64,000 nucleotides of DNA from an uncultured Albidovulum sp. GTDB lineage: Bacteria; Pseudomonadota; Alphaproteobacteria; Rhodobacterales; Rhodobacteraceae. The notes beneath the pieces are model-generated. The model ran no database searches. It had not been told where the DNA came from and saw nothing but the letters and a program-made list of their open reading frames with translations. The translations under genes and the position numbers were made by a program. Positions 52,704 to 64,000 of this stretch are shown in pieces. Location of the stretch: the NCBI GenBank assembly GCA_913064775.1, contig CAJYAD010000014.1:1-64000 (forward strand), read 5' to 3'. Numbering within the stretch: the first letter of the stretch is position 1; each line of letters starts with the position of its first letter.

Positions 52704-53449
52704 GCGGCTGGCTGACCATCGCGGGGCTTGGCCCGGGGAACGCGGCGCAGGTCACCCCCGAGGTTCAGGCGGCGCTTGACGCCGCGACCGACGTGATCGG
52801 CTACATCCCCTACGTCGCCCGCGTGGCGCCCCGGCGCGGGCTGACCTTGCATCCTTCCGACAACCGGGTCGAGATGGACCGCGCCCGCCATGCGCTGGAC
52901 CTTGCCGCGAACGGCGCCCGGGTCGTCGTCGTCTCGTCGGGCGATCCCGGCGTCTTCGCCATGGCTGCCGCCGTGTTCGAGGCTTTGGAAGATGCGCCGC
53001 GGTGGCAGGCGCTCGACATCCGGGTGCTACCCGGGATCACCGCGATGCTGGCCGCCGCCGCCCGCGCCGGCGCGCCGCTGGGGCATGATTTCTGCGCGAT
53101 CAACCTTTCGGACAACCTCAAGCCCTGGGATCTGATCGAGCGCCGCCTGCGGCTGGCGGCCGAGGCCGATTTTGCCATGGCGTTTTACAATCCATGTTCC
53201 AGATCCCGCCCCGAAGGCTTCCAGCGCGCCCTGGAGATCCTGCGCGACGCCTGCGGGCCAGAGCGGCTGATCACCTTCGCCCGCGCGGTGTCCACCCCCG
53301 AAGAGCGGCTGACCACCGTGACCCTGGCCGAGGCCACCCCCGAAATGGCCGACATGCGCACAGTCGTGCTGGTCGGCAATTCCACCACCCGCCGCGTCGG
53401 GCGCTTCGTCTATTCGCCGCGACGTGTGGAAGCGGGGGGCGCGGGATGA
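52700..53449 (+). CDS. cobJ: Precorrin-3B C17-methyltransferase
   Basis: This 249-aa tetrapyrrole methylase has ITIAG-like start LTIAGLGPGNAAQVTPEVQA, VIGYIPYVARVAPRRGLTLH, VVSSGDPGVFAMAAAVFEAL and FAMAFYNPCSRSRPEGFQRA. It methylates C-17 with ring contraction of precorrin-3B, the product of CobG. I use the ATG at 52700 that overlaps cobI; the ORF track starts far upstream. Its 3' end overlaps the opposite-strand cobK by 40 bp. Confidence 0.92.
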   Translation: MSGWLTIAGLGPGNAAQVTPEVQAALDAATDVIGYIPYVARVAPRRGLTLHPSDNRVEMDRARHALDLAANGARVVVVSSGDPGVFAMAAAVFEALEDAPRWQALDIRVLPGITAMLAAAARAGAPLGHDFCAINLSDNLKPWDLIERRLRLAAEADFAMAFYNPCSRSRPEGFQRALEILRDACGPERLITFARAVSTPEERLTTVTLAEATPEMADMRTVVLVGNSTTRRVGRFVYSPRRVEAGGAG

Positions 53450-54174
53450 CCCAGCCAGCCCATCACCTCGGCAACACTGCCCACCACCTGCCGGGCGGGC
53501 AGCGCGGGCCGGTCGATCATCACCACCGGCAGCCCCAGCGCGCGGGCCGCATCCAGCTTGGCCCGCGCCCCCGTGCCGCCGGCGTTCTTGGCGACGATCA
53601 GGTCGATCCGGTGATCGCGCAGCAGCGCCGTATCCCCGGCCAGATCGAACGGGCCGCGCGCGATCACGACATCGGTGCGCGGCAGGGGCAGCGGCGCCTC
53701 GGGCGGATCGACAAGACGCAGAAGGTAAAGATGATCGGGCCGCGCGGCGAAGGGCGCAAGCGTCTGCCGACCGATCGCAAGGAACACCCGCGCCGGCGCC
53801 TCGGGCAGCGCGGCAACCGCGGCTTCGGTATCTGCCGCGGCGGCCCAGCGATCGCCCGGCCCGGCCTGCCAGGCGGGGCGTTCCAGCGCGATCAGAGGCA
53901 GACCCGTGGCGCGGGCCGCCTCGACGGCATTGCCACTCATCTGCGCGGCGAAGGGGTGGGTCGCGTCGACCAGATGGCTGATGCCCTCGGCCCGCAGCCA
54001 ATCGGCCAGCCCCGCGGGCCCGCCGAAACCGCCAACGCGGGTGGGCACCGGCTGGGCGCCCGGCGCGCGGGTGCGCCCGGCATAGGAAAGAACCGCATCC
54101 ACCCCCGCCTCGGCAAGGGCGCGGGCCAAGGCGCTTGCCTCGGTCGTGCCGCCCAGAACCAGAACCCGTGCCAT
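53410..54174 (-). CDS. cobK: Precorrin-6A reductase
   Basis: This 254-aa protein has MARVLVLGGTTEASALARAL, the substrate-site ISHLVDATHPFAAQMSGNAV, FLAIGRQTLAPFAARP and LIVAKNAGGTGARAKLDAA, all CobK/CbiJ features. It reduces the macrocycle with NADPH. I chose the ATG at 54174, preceded by GGAAGGGG; the ORF track adds 82 spurious codons. It is the only gene on the minus strand within this run and is convergent with cobJ and divergent from cobL, so it needs its own promoter in the 76-bp gap. Confidence 0.9.
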   Translation of the reverse strand: MARVLVLGGTTEASALARALAEAGVDAVLSYAGRTRAPGAQPVPTRVGGFGGPAGLADWLRAEGISHLVDATHPFAAQMSGNAVEAARATGLPLIALERPAWQAGPGDRWAAAADTEAAVAALPEAPARVFLAIGRQTLAPFAARPDHLYLLRLVDPPEAPLPLPRTDVVIARGPFDLAGDTALLRDHRIDLIVAKNAGGTGARAKLDAARALGLPVVMIDRPALPARQVVGSVAEVMGWLGHPAPPASTRRGE

Positions 54175-54250
54175 CCGCGACCCCTTCCGTCCGTTGCCCG
54201 CCCCGAGCAATGCCGCGACCGCGCCGCCACCGCAAGCCGGGAGGCACAGG

Positions 54251-55444
54251 ATGCCTGATCCCTGGCTCTCCATCATCGGGCTTGGCGAGGACGGTCTGGC
54301 GGGCCTTGGCGCCCCGGCGCGCGCGGCGCTGGACGGGGCCGAGGCCATCTTTGGCGGCCCGCGCCATCTGGAGCTGGCCGGAGCGGGCGGGCGCGGGCGG
54401 GCCTGGCCCTTGCCCTTCACGGCGGCGCCGGTGCTGGCGCTGAAGGGGCGGCCTGTCGCGGTGCTGGCCTCGGGCGATCCGTTCTGGCACGGCGCCGGCG
54501 GCAGCCTCGCCGCGCAGCTTGCCCCCGGTGACTGGCGCGCCTTCCCCGGCCCCTCGACCTTCTCGCTTGCCGCGGCCCGGCTTGGCTGGCGGCTGGAAGA
54601 GGCCGCCTGCCTCGGCCTGCACGCCGCGCCTTTCGCCCGCGCGCTTGATCATCTGGCGCCCGGCGCGCGGCTGATCTGCCTGATGCGCGACGCCGCCGCC
54701 CTGCCCGCCTTTGCCGACTGGCTGGTGGCGCAGGGTTTCGGCGCCTCGCGCCTGTGGCGGCTGCAGGCGCTTGGCGGGCCGCGCGAAGAGATCACGCAGA
54801 CCACCGCCGCCGCGCTGGCGGGCAGCGCGCCAATCGGGATCGCCCCCGTCGCGCTGGCGATCGAGGCCGCCGGAGCGCCGGGCCTGCCCCGCACCCCGGG
54901 CCTGGCGGATGAAATGTTCGACCACGACGGCCAGATCACCAAGCGCCCGGTGCGCGCGCTGACCCTTGCCGCCCTTGCCCCCCGGTCGGGCGAGATGCTG
55001 TGGGACATCGGCGCTGGCTCTGGCTCGATCGCAATCGAATGGCTGCGCGCCGCCCCCCGCAGCCGCGCCGCCGGTGTCGAGGCCGACCCGGCCCGCGCCG
55101 CCCGCGCCCGCGCCAATGCCGAACGTTTCGGACTGGGCGACCGCTTCAGCGTGACCGAGGCGCGCGCCCCCGAGGGGCTGGAAGGCCTGCCCCGCCCCGA
55201 TGCCGTCTTCATCGGCGGCGGCGCGAGCGAGGCGCTGCTGGCCCGGCTTTGGGACATCCTGCCGCCGGGCACCCGCCTTGTCGCCAATGCCGTCACGCTG
55301 GAGACCGAGGCGCTGCTGACGCGCTGGTCCGGCAACAAGGGCGGCGGCCTCTTGCGGATCGAACTGGCCGAGGCGCGGCCGCTCGGCACAAGGCGCGGCT
55401 GGCAGCCCGCGCGCCCGCTGGTGCAATGGAGCGTGACGCGATGA
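54251..55444 (+). CDS. cobL: Precorrin-6Y C5,15-methyltransferase (decarboxylating)
   Basis: This 397-aa protein is a CbiE-CbiT fusion. The first half (1-200) is a tetrapyrrole methylase (WLSIIGLGEDGLAGLGAPAR, VLASGDPFWHGAGGSLAAQL). The second half is a Rossmann methyltransferase with LWDIGAGSGSIAIEWLRAAP and VFIGGGASEALLARLWDIL. It methylates C-5 and C-15 and removes the acetate carboxyl. I chose the ATG at 54251 with GGGAGG upstream. Its stop overlaps cobE. Confidence 0.92.
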   Translation: MPDPWLSIIGLGEDGLAGLGAPARAALDGAEAIFGGPRHLELAGAGGRGRAWPLPFTAAPVLALKGRPVAVLASGDPFWHGAGGSLAAQLAPGDWRAFPGPSTFSLAAARLGWRLEEAACLGLHAAPFARALDHLAPGARLICLMRDAAALPAFADWLVAQGFGASRLWRLQALGGPREEITQTTAAALAGSAPIGIAPVALAIEAAGAPGLPRTPGLADEMFDHDGQITKRPVRALTLAALAPRSGEMLWDIGAGSGSIAIEWLRAAPRSRAAGVEADPARAARARANAERFGLGDRFSVTEARAPEGLEGLPRPDAVFIGGGASEALLARLWDILPPGTRLVANAVTLETEALLTRWSGNKGGGLLRIELAEARPLGTRRGWQPARPLVQWSVTR

Positions 55445-55806
55445 GGGTGGCCGGTTTCGGATTTCGCGCGAATGCGCCGCTTGCCGCGTTGAAGGATGCG
55501 CTGGCGCGGGCAGGCGGCGGGCCGCTTGACGCGCTGGCAACCGCAGCCGCGAAGGCCGAGGCCCCGGTCCTCCGCGCCCTCGCGGCAGAGCTGGGCCTGC
55601 CGGTCCTCCCCCAGCCGCCCGAGGCGCTGCAGGCCCAGACCACACCGACCCGATCGCCGCGCATCGCCACCCGTTTCGGCACCGGCAGCCTGGCCGAGGC
55701 CGCAGCCCTTGCGGGCGCCGGGCCGGGGGCGCGGCTGATCGGCCCGCGCGCGATTTCCACCGACCGCACCGCCACCGCCGCCATCGCGGAAAGGACCCCG
55801 ACATGA
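55441..55806 (+). CDS. cobE: CobE (CbiG C-terminal domain-like)
   Basis: This 121-aa protein reads [40 protein letters not shown] and [20 protein letters not shown], matching CobE and the C-terminal domain of CbiG. Its precise step in the aerobic pathway is not settled. The ATG at 55441 overlaps the cobL stop and its own stop overlaps cobM, so the much longer ORF-track frame is not used. Confidence 0.85.
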   Translation: MRVAGFGFRANAPLAALKDALARAGGGPLDALATAAAKAEAPVLRALAAELGLPVLPQPPEALQAQTTPTRSPRIATRFGTGSLAEAAALAGAGPGARLIGPRAISTDRTATAAIAERTPT

Positions 55807-56585
55807 CCGTCCACTTCATCGGCGCAGGCCCCGGCGCGCCTGACCTACTGACCCTGCGCGGGCGCGACCTGATCGCCGCCGCGCCGGTCTGCCTTTATGC
55901 TGGCTCGCTGGTGCCGCCCGGGGTGCTGGACCATTGCCCGCCGGGCGCGCGGATCGTGAACACCGCGCCGCTTTCGCTGGATGAGATCATCGCCGAGATC
56001 GCCACCGCCCATGACGCGGGTCAGGATGTCGCGCGGCTGCATTCGGGCGATCTGTCGGTCTGGTCCGCGATGGGCGAACAACTGCGCCGCCTGCGCGCGC
56101 TTGGCATTCCCTATGACGTCACCCCGGGCGTGCCCGCCTTCGCCGCCGCCGCCGCCGCGCTGGAGGCCGAGCTGACGCTGCCTGGCCTTGCCCAATCGGT
56201 CGTGCTTACCCGCACCTCGGGGCGCGCCTCACAGATGCCGCCCGGCGAGACGCTGGCGAATTTCGCCGCCACCGGGGCGACGCTGGCCATTCACCTCTCG
56301 ATCCATGTGCTGCCGCGCGTGGTCGAGGAGCTGACCCCGCATTATGGCGCCGACTGCCCGGTCGCGGTGGTCTGGCGCGCCTCCTGGCCGGACGAACGGG
56401 TGCTGCGCGGCACGCTCAAGACCATCGAGGCGGCGATGGAGGCCGAAATCTCACGCACCGCGCTGATCCTCGTGGGGCCGGCGCTGGCGGGCGAAGGCTT
56501 TGACGAAAGCCGCCTCTATGCCGGCGATTACGACCGCCGCTACCGCCCGGTCGGCCCCGCGCCGCGTTTTCCGGAGGCGCAATGA
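55803..56585 (+). CDS. cobM: Precorrin-4 C11-methyltransferase
   Basis: This 260-aa tetrapyrrole methylase has [60 protein letters not shown] and [20 protein letters not shown]. These are typical of CobM/CbiF, which methylates C-11. ATGA overlaps bind it to cobE upstream and cobB downstream. Confidence 0.93.
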   Translation: MTVHFIGAGPGAPDLLTLRGRDLIAAAPVCLYAGSLVPPGVLDHCPPGARIVNTAPLSLDEIIAEIATAHDAGQDVARLHSGDLSVWSAMGEQLRRLRALGIPYDVTPGVPAFAAAAAALEAELTLPGLAQSVVLTRTSGRASQMPPGETLANFAATGATLAIHLSIHVLPRVVEELTPHYGADCPVAVVWRASWPDERVLRGTLKTIEAAMEAEISRTALILVGPALAGEGFDESRLYAGDYDRRYRPVGPAPRFPEAQ

Positions 56586-57904
56586 CCGAAAGCGCCCTTC
56601 CCCCCGGCCTGCTGATCTCGGCCCCCGCCTCGGGGACCGGCAAGACCACGCTGACGCTGGGGCTTGCCCGCGCCTTTCGCAACCGGGGGCTGGCGGTGCA
56701 GCCGTTCAAATCCGGCCCCGACTACATCGACCCGGCCTTCCACACCGCCGCATCGGGGCGGGTGTCGGTGAACCTTGACAGCTGGTCGATGCCGCTGGGG
56801 CAGATCGGCGCGGAACTGGGCCGGGCGGAAGGCGCCGACCTGATCCTTGCCGAAGGTTCGATGGGGCTTTTCGACGGGGTCGCCACGCCGGGCGAGACCG
56901 GGACCGGCGCCAGCGCCGATATCGCAGCGCTGATGGGCTGGCCGGTGGTCCTGGTGCTGGACGTCAGCGGACAGGCGCAAAGCGCCGCCGCCACCGCGAA
57001 GGGCTTTGCCAGCTTCCGGCCCGGCGTCGCGCTGGCCGGGGTGGTGCTGAACCGCGTCGCCAGCCCCCGGCACGAAGCGCTCTTACGCGCCGGAATGGCC
57101 GAGGCCGGGATCACCGTCTTCGGCGCCCTGCCCCGCGCCGCCGATATCGACATGCCCGCGCGCCATCTGGGGCTGGTGCAGGCCGAGGAACATCCACGCC
57201 TTGACCCGCTTCTCGACGCCGCCGCCCGGCTGATCGAAGCGCATTGCGATCTGGACGCAATCCTCGCCGCCGCCGCCGCCGGCCCGCGCCCCAAGGTGCT
57301 GCCGGCCCTGCCGCACCCGCCGGGGCAACGGATTGCGCTGGCCCGGGACGCCGCCTTCTCCTTCGCCTATCCGCATCTGGTCGACGGCTGGCGCGCGGCG
57401 GGGGCCGAAATTCTGCCGTTCTCGCCGCTGGCCGACGAGCCGCCCGACCCGGGCGCCGATGCCTGCTGGCTGCCCGGCGGCTACCCCGAGCTTCACGCCG
57501 GGCGCCTTGCCGCCGCGACCCGCTTCCGCGCCGGTCTGCGCCGCTTCGCCGAGACCCGCGCGGTTCATGGCGAGTGCGGCGGCTACATGGCGCTTGGCGC
57601 CGGGCTGATCGACGCGGACGGCACGCGGCACGAAATGGCGGGCCTTCTGGGCCTTGTCACCAGTTTCGCCAAGCGCAAGATGCACCTTGGCTACCGCCGC
57701 GCCCGGCTGGCGGTGCCGCTTTTCGATCTGCCGCCGGGGACCGGGCTGGCGGGACACGAATTCCACTATGCGACGCTGCTGGACCAACCGGACGCGCCGC
57801 TGGCCGAAGTCACCGACGCCGAAGGCCGCCCGGTGCCTGAAACCGGCTCACATCGCGGGCGGGTCTCGGGCACGTTCTTCCACCTGATCTCGGTACCCGC
57901 ATGA
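56582..57904 (+). CDS. cobB: Hydrogenobyrinic (cobyrinic) acid a,c-diamide synthase
   Basis: This 440-aa protein has the ATP-binding [39 protein letters not shown] and [21 protein letters not shown] class-I glutamine amidotransferase domain follows with Cys in [14 protein letters not shown]. It amidates side chains a and c before cobalt insertion, as expected in the aerobic route. It is coupled to cobM and cobA by ATGA overlaps. Confidence 0.93.
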   Translation: MTESALPPGLLISAPASGTGKTTLTLGLARAFRNRGLAVQPFKSGPDYIDPAFHTAASGRVSVNLDSWSMPLGQIGAELGRAEGADLILAEGSMGLFDGVATPGETGTGASADIAALMGWPVVLVLDVSGQAQSAAATAKGFASFRPGVALAGVVLNRVASPRHEALLRAGMAEAGITVFGALPRAADIDMPARHLGLVQAEEHPRLDPLLDAAARLIEAHCDLDAILAAAAAGPRPKVLPALPHPPGQRIALARDAAFSFAYPHLVDGWRAAGAEILPFSPLADEPPDPGADACWLPGGYPELHAGRLAAATRFRAGLRRFAETRAVHGECGGYMALGAGLIDADGTRHEMAGLLGLVTSFAKRKMHLGYRRARLAVPLFDLPPGTGLAGHEFHYATLLDQPDAPLAEVTDAEGRPVPETGSHRGRVSGTFFHLISVPA

Positions 57905-58650
57905 GCGGCTTTGTCTCCTTCGTCTCCTCCGGTCCGGGCGATCCGGAACTGCTGACCCTCAAGGCCGTGCGCCGCCTGGCCGAGGCCGATGCGGTGCTGT
58001 TCGACGACCTCTCGGCCGGGGCGATCCTTTCGCATGCCAGGCCGGGGGCCGATCTGGTGGGGGTGGGCAAACGCGCCGGGCGGGCCTCGCCCAAGCAAGA
58101 TCAGGTCAGCCGATTGCTTGTGGATTATGCCAAGGGCGGCGCCCGGGTGGTGCGGCTGAAATCCGGCGACGCGGGCATCTTCGGACGGCTGGAGGAGGAA
58201 ATCGATGCGCTGGCCGAGGCCGGCATCAGCTTTGAGATCGTGCCCGGCGTACCTTCGGCCTGTGCCGCCGCCGCCGCCGCGGGGATACCGCTGACCCGGC
58301 GGATCTCGGCCCGCAGAGTGCAGTTCATCACCGGCCATGACGTGACCGGCGGGCTGCCCGAGGGGCTGAACATGGCGGCACTGGCCGACGCGCAGGCGAC
58401 CACCGTGGTCTATATGGGCAAGCGCACCTTCCCGGCGCTGGCGCGGGCGCTGTTTGCGGCGGGGCTGCCAAGCGACACCCCGGCCCTTTTGGCCGAAGCG
58501 ATCGGCCATCCGGAACAAAGCCTGACACGCGGCACCGTCGGCACGCTGGCCGAAGCGCTGGCGCAAGAGATCGGCGCGGCGCCGGCGCTGATCCTCTATG
58601 GTCCGTTGGCCGGGGACCATCGCGACACCGACAAGGAGAGCGCAGCATGA
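57901..58650 (+). CDS. cobA: Uroporphyrinogen-III C-methyltransferase
   Basis: This 249-aa SUMT has FVSSGPGDPELLTLKAVRRL, VLFDDLSAGAILSHARPGAD, VVRLKSGDAGIFGRLEEEID and FITGHDVTGGLPEGLNM. It makes precorrin-2, the entry point to cobalamin (and siroheme). No CysG oxidase or ferrochelatase domain is attached, consistent with a dedicated B12 enzyme. ATGA overlaps occur at both ends. Confidence 0.92.
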   Translation: MSGFVSFVSSGPGDPELLTLKAVRRLAEADAVLFDDLSAGAILSHARPGADLVGVGKRAGRASPKQDQVSRLLVDYAKGGARVVRLKSGDAGIFGRLEEEIDALAEAGISFEIVPGVPSACAAAAAAGIPLTRRISARRVQFITGHDVTGGLPEGLNMAALADAQATTVVYMGKRTFPALARALFAAGLPSDTPALLAEAIGHPEQSLTRGTVGTLAEALAQEIGAAPALILYGPLAGDHRDTDKESAA

Positions 58651-59426
58651 CGACCCTCTCGTTGATCGGCATCGGCACCGGAAACCCCGAACATCTGACG
58701 CTTCAGGCGATCCGCGCGCTGAACGCCGCGGATCTGATCCTGATCCCGCGCAAGGGTGAGGCCAAGGCGGATCTGGCCGAACTGCGCCGTCAGATCTGCG
58801 ACGAGGTCCTGACCGCGCCCGCCCCCCGGATCACCGAATTCGACCTGCCCCGCCGCGATGCCGCCAATCCCGATTACCGCGCCGGCGTCGAGGCCTGGCA
58901 CGACGCCATCGCCCGGGCCTGGACCGGGGTGATCGCGGCGCAATCCCCGGCGCCCGGGCGGGTCGCGCTGCTGGTCTGGGGCGACCCGTCGCTTTACGAT
59001 TCCACCCTGCGCATCGCCGCGCGGCTGGGCCATCCGGTTGAGGTGATCCCCGGCATCACCGCGATCCAGGCGCTGACAGCGGCGCATGCGATCCCGCTGA
59101 ACCGCATCGGCGCGCCGGTCACCATCACCACCGGCCGCCGCTTGCGCGATCACGGCTGGCCCACCGGGGTCGACAGCCTGGTGGTGATGCTTGATGGCGA
59201 TTGCGCATTCCAGACGCTCGACCCTGCGGGCCTGAGCATCTGGTGGGGTGCCTATCTGGGCATGGCCGAGGAGATCACCGAGGCCGGACCTCTGGCCGAG
59301 GCGGCGCCCCGCATCATCGCCACCCGCGCCGCCGCCCGCGCCCGTCACGGCTGGATCATGGATGTCTACATCCTGCGCCGCGACAGCGATCTGAGCGAAG
59401 AACAGGAGGTGCCGACACAGCGATAA
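58647..59426 (+). CDS. cobF: Precorrin-6A synthase (deacetylating)
   Basis: This 259-aa tetrapyrrole methylase has LIGIGTGNPEHLTLQAIRAL, LILIPRKGEAKADLAELRR, LLVWGDPSLYDSTLRIAARL and IPGITAIQALTAAHAIPLN. CobF methylates C-1 and expels the acetyl group, and is specific to the aerobic pathway. It is the last gene of the cobL-to-cobF run. The second cobalamin riboswitch begins within about 10 nt of its stop. Confidence 0.92.
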   Translation: MTTLSLIGIGTGNPEHLTLQAIRALNAADLILIPRKGEAKADLAELRRQICDEVLTAPAPRITEFDLPRRDAANPDYRAGVEAWHDAIARAWTGVIAAQSPAPGRVALLVWGDPSLYDSTLRIAARLGHPVEVIPGITAIQALTAAHAIPLNRIGAPVTITTGRRLRDHGWPTGVDSLVVMLDGDCAFQTLDPAGLSIWWGAYLGMAEEITEAGPLAEAAPRIIATRAAARARHGWIMDVYILRRDSDLSEEQEVPTQR

Positions 59427-59432
59427 GTCATC

Positions 59433-59613
59433 GACAGGTTCCGCCTCGGCCAAGCCGGGCGGATGAAAAGGGAACACGGGAGGGCGGACCAAATGAGGGC
59501 CCGATCCGTGGCTGCCCCCGCAACTGTAGCGGCGACCGACGCCCGATTGGCCACTGGCATATGCCGGGAAGGCCGGGCGCACGGCGAGACCCGCGAGCCA
59601 GGAGACCTGCCTG
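59433..59613 (+). promoter_or_regulatory. Cobalamin riboswitch upstream of the NiCoT permease
   Basis: GACAGGTTCCGCC at 59433, GAAAAGGGAACACGGG, the core GCTGCCCCCGCAACTGTAGC, GCCGGGAAGGCCGGGC and a canonical B12 box AGCCAGGAGACCTGCC (59596-59611) appear in the right order. A TGGCC/GGCCA hairpin (59629-59644) follows in the expression platform. It should reduce cobalt uptake when cobalamin is plentiful. Confidence 0.92.
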
Positions 59614-59685
59614 TCCGAACCGATCCATTGGCCCCCCGGGGCCAGACAACCACAGCGGCACGGAGGGTGCCGCGAAGGAGAGTTC

Positions 59686-60735
59686 ATGTTCGACACGATC
59701 TCGGCCGCGCCGCCGACAGGCGCTGCGGCCAATGGCAGTCTCAGACGCAGGATCACGGCGATGAGCATCGCCCTGGTCTCCATCAACCTTGCGCTCTGGG
59801 CACTCGCGCTCGGCAGTTTCGGGGACGATCCCGTGCTTCTGGGCACCGCGCTTCTGGCCTATAGCTTCGGGTTGCGTCACGCGGTCGACGCCGACCATAT
59901 CGCGGCGATCGACAACCTGACCCGCAAGTTCATGCAGCAAGGCCGCAGGCCCGTCTCGGTCGGGCTTTGGTTCTCGCTCGGGCATTCCAGCGTTGTCCTT
60001 ATCCTGTCGGCGGTGGTCGCCGGCACCGCCTCGGTCCTTCAGGCGCCGGAATTCGCCGAGTTGCGCACCATCGGCGGGGTGGTCAGCACGCTGGTGTCGG
60101 CCAGCTTCCTGATGGCGATCGCCGCGGTGAACCTGATGTTGATGCGTGGCACATGGCAAAACCTGCGCGCGCTGAAACGCGGCGCCACGCCGCGCGACGG
60201 CGATCTGGACCTGATCTTCGCGGGCGGCGGGATCATGACGCGGGCGTTCCGGCGGCTGTTTCGGATGGTGGACCGCAACTGGCAGATCTATCTTCTGGGA
60301 TTCCTGTTCGGTTTCGGTTTCGACACCGCGACCGAAATCGGCGTGCTCGGCATCTCGGCCACCAGCGGCGCGCACGGGTTGCACCCGTGGCAGATCATGC
60401 TGTTTCCCCTGCTGTTCTCGGCGGCAATGGCGTTGGTCGACACCGCCGACGGGATGCTCATGCTTGGCGCCTATCAATGGGCCTATGTCGAGCCGCGCCG
60501 CAAGTTGGTCTACAACCTCGTCATCACCGGGCTCTCGGTTGCCGTCGCGCTGCTGATCGGGTTGGTCGAGACACTTGGGCTGATCGGCGACAAGCTGTCG
60601 CTCTCAGGTAGCTTCTGGCGAACAATGGTCTCGGCAACCGAGAGCTTCGGCACCATCGGCTATGCCATTGTCGCGCTGTTCCTGCTGGGTTGGATGGGGT
60701 CTTGGCTGCTGGTCCGCCTCGGGGCGAAATCCTAG
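59686..60735 (+). CDS. NiCoT-family nickel/cobalt permease (HoxN/NixA type)
   Basis: This 349-aa protein has about eight membrane segments and the family signature FGLRHAVDADHIAAIDNLTR (HX4DH in helix II). It also has SLGHSSVVLIL, FGFGFDTATEIGVL and FSAAMALVDTADGMLMLGAY. The cobalamin riboswitch directly upstream and the cob operon favour cobalt as the physiological cargo. AAGGAG precedes the ATG at 59686. It is monocistronic and convergent with carB. Confidence 0.9.
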   Translation: MFDTISAAPPTGAAANGSLRRRITAMSIALVSINLALWALALGSFGDDPVLLGTALLAYSFGLRHAVDADHIAAIDNLTRKFMQQGRRPVSVGLWFSLGHSSVVLILSAVVAGTASVLQAPEFAELRTIGGVVSTLVSASFLMAIAAVNLMLMRGTWQNLRALKRGATPRDGDLDLIFAGGGIMTRAFRRLFRMVDRNWQIYLLGFLFGFGFDTATEIGVLGISATSGAHGLHPWQIMLFPLLFSAAMALVDTADGMLMLGAYQWAYVEPRRKLVYNLVITGLSVAVALLIGLVETLGLIGDKLSLSGSFWRTMVSATESFGTIGYAIVALFLLGWMGSWLLVRLGAKS

Positions 60736-60796
60736 GCTCTGGCACCAAAGTGTCGGGCGGTTGTCGCGTTTCAGGCCCTGCAAGGGGATTATATTC

Positions 60797-60895
60797 GTGA
60801 CCAACCTGCTGTGGCTGATCAAGGGGCGGATGGCACGCCTTCGCCCCTTCTTTCGCCAGTGCCATGGCCGTCCGCGCGGTGATGACAGAGATGTT
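60797..60895 (+). pseudogene. Tiny N-terminal remnant of an IS5-family transposase
   Basis: The frame reads TNLLWLIKGRMARLRPFF followed by HGRPRGDDR. It parallels the start of the IS5 transposase at 20822-21208 (SSLFWLLDAQMARLQPFF, HGKPRVDDR) before similarity ends. About 30 codons survive, in the gap between the permease and carB. Confidence 0.55.
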
Positions 60896-60956
60896 CCGCG
60901 CGGCCCCGACAGGCAAGCGCCCCAGACAGACAAGGACCCAGACAAGGCGGCTACAC

Positions 60957-60971
60957 AGGCCGCAGCGGCCT
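60957..60971 (-). terminator. Short hairpin after carB
   Basis: AGGCC and GGCCT arms around a 5-nt loop lie 5 bp beyond the carB stop on the minus strand. Without a T-tract this is a weak terminator candidate. Confidence 0.25.
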
Positions 60972-60975
60972 TGCG

Positions 60976-64000
<3,025 letters not shown>

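Noticed and set aside
53027-55819. 930-aa minus-strand ORF
   Set aside because: Spans cobJ, cobL and cobE in antisense with Arg/Gly-rich composition; only the cobK frame inside this region is a real minus-strand gene.

Overview
The window is high-GC DNA with dense, overlapping operons. Gene content and protein style point to an alphaproteobacterium of the Rhodobacterales (Rhodobacter/Paracoccus/Rhodovulum-like): aerobic cobalamin genes with BluB, CobE, CobG and CobF, a PduX-like kinase in the cob cluster, and typical alphaproteobacterial IS5, IS481 and IS110 relatives. I cannot name a genus from sequence alone.

Layout. (1) 1-9.6 kb is a scarred accessory region. It holds IS remnants, a DoxX/DoxD-like membrane protein and rsuA. 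An RpiR-type regulator is divergent from an amidohydrolase / glutamine-synthetase-like / aldehyde dehydrogenase operon, whose last gene (iron alcohol dehydrogenase) carries a premature stop and is truncated at a displaced fragment of galE. Fragments of a cyclase-family gene, a probable 2-hydroxyacid dehydrogenase and an IS5-type transposase follow. (2) 9.7-16.7 kb (minus strand) looks like an exopolysaccharide operon: Sel1-repeat protein, UDP-glucuronate decarboxylase-like SDR, galE, a cellulose-synthase-like GT2 and a secreted GH26-like hydrolase, with a small secreted protein downstream. (3) 17.4-22.0 kb is an IS cluster: decayed IS481, intact-looking IS110, a two-frame IS5 whose first catalytic Asp segment is disrupted, and an IS256 remnant. 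One 43-aa conserved-type gene lies among them. (4) 22.2-24.0 kb is a ClC-type chloride channel/transporter.

(5) 24.3-36.6 kb is the most interesting block. Two divergent operons share a 170-bp control region. Leftward are E1-alpha, E1-beta, an AcoC-type lipoyl/alpha-beta-hydrolase E2 and an FGGY kinase. Rightward are a SorC/LsrR-type regulator, a beta-hydroxyacid dehydrogenase, and an Lsr-like ABC importer (binding protein, double ATPase, two permeases). The regulator-kinase-importer set mirrors the AI-2 lsr system, but LsrF and LsrG are absent and an acetoin-dehydrogenase-type complex is present. I infer import, phosphorylation and thiamine-dependent cleavage of an acyloin- or diketone-like sugar, such as a 1-deoxyketose or an AI-2-like molecule.

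(6) 36.7-60.7 kb is a nearly complete aerobic cobalamin cluster. cobU-cobT-cobS run leftward. The alpha-ribazole phosphatase, PduX-like kinase, cobD, cobC and bluB run rightward, and cobO-cobQ run leftward. A cobalamin riboswitch precedes a DUF1636 gene followed by cobW-cobN-cobG-cobH-cobI-cobJ, then cobL-cobE-cobM-cobB-cobA-cobF, with cobK embedded on the opposite strand. A second cobalamin riboswitch precedes a NiCoT-family nickel/cobalt permease. The cobaltochelatase subunits CobS/CobT (P. denitrificans naming) and CobR are not in the window. (7) The right edge is carB (minus strand), missing its N-terminus at the window boundary, with a tiny IS5 N-terminal remnant next to its 3' end.

Many start sites were moved inside the ORF-track coordinates, based on ribosome-binding sites, ATGA/TGATG overlaps and family N-termini. 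Motif and homology statements come from reading the sequences; no database search was run.
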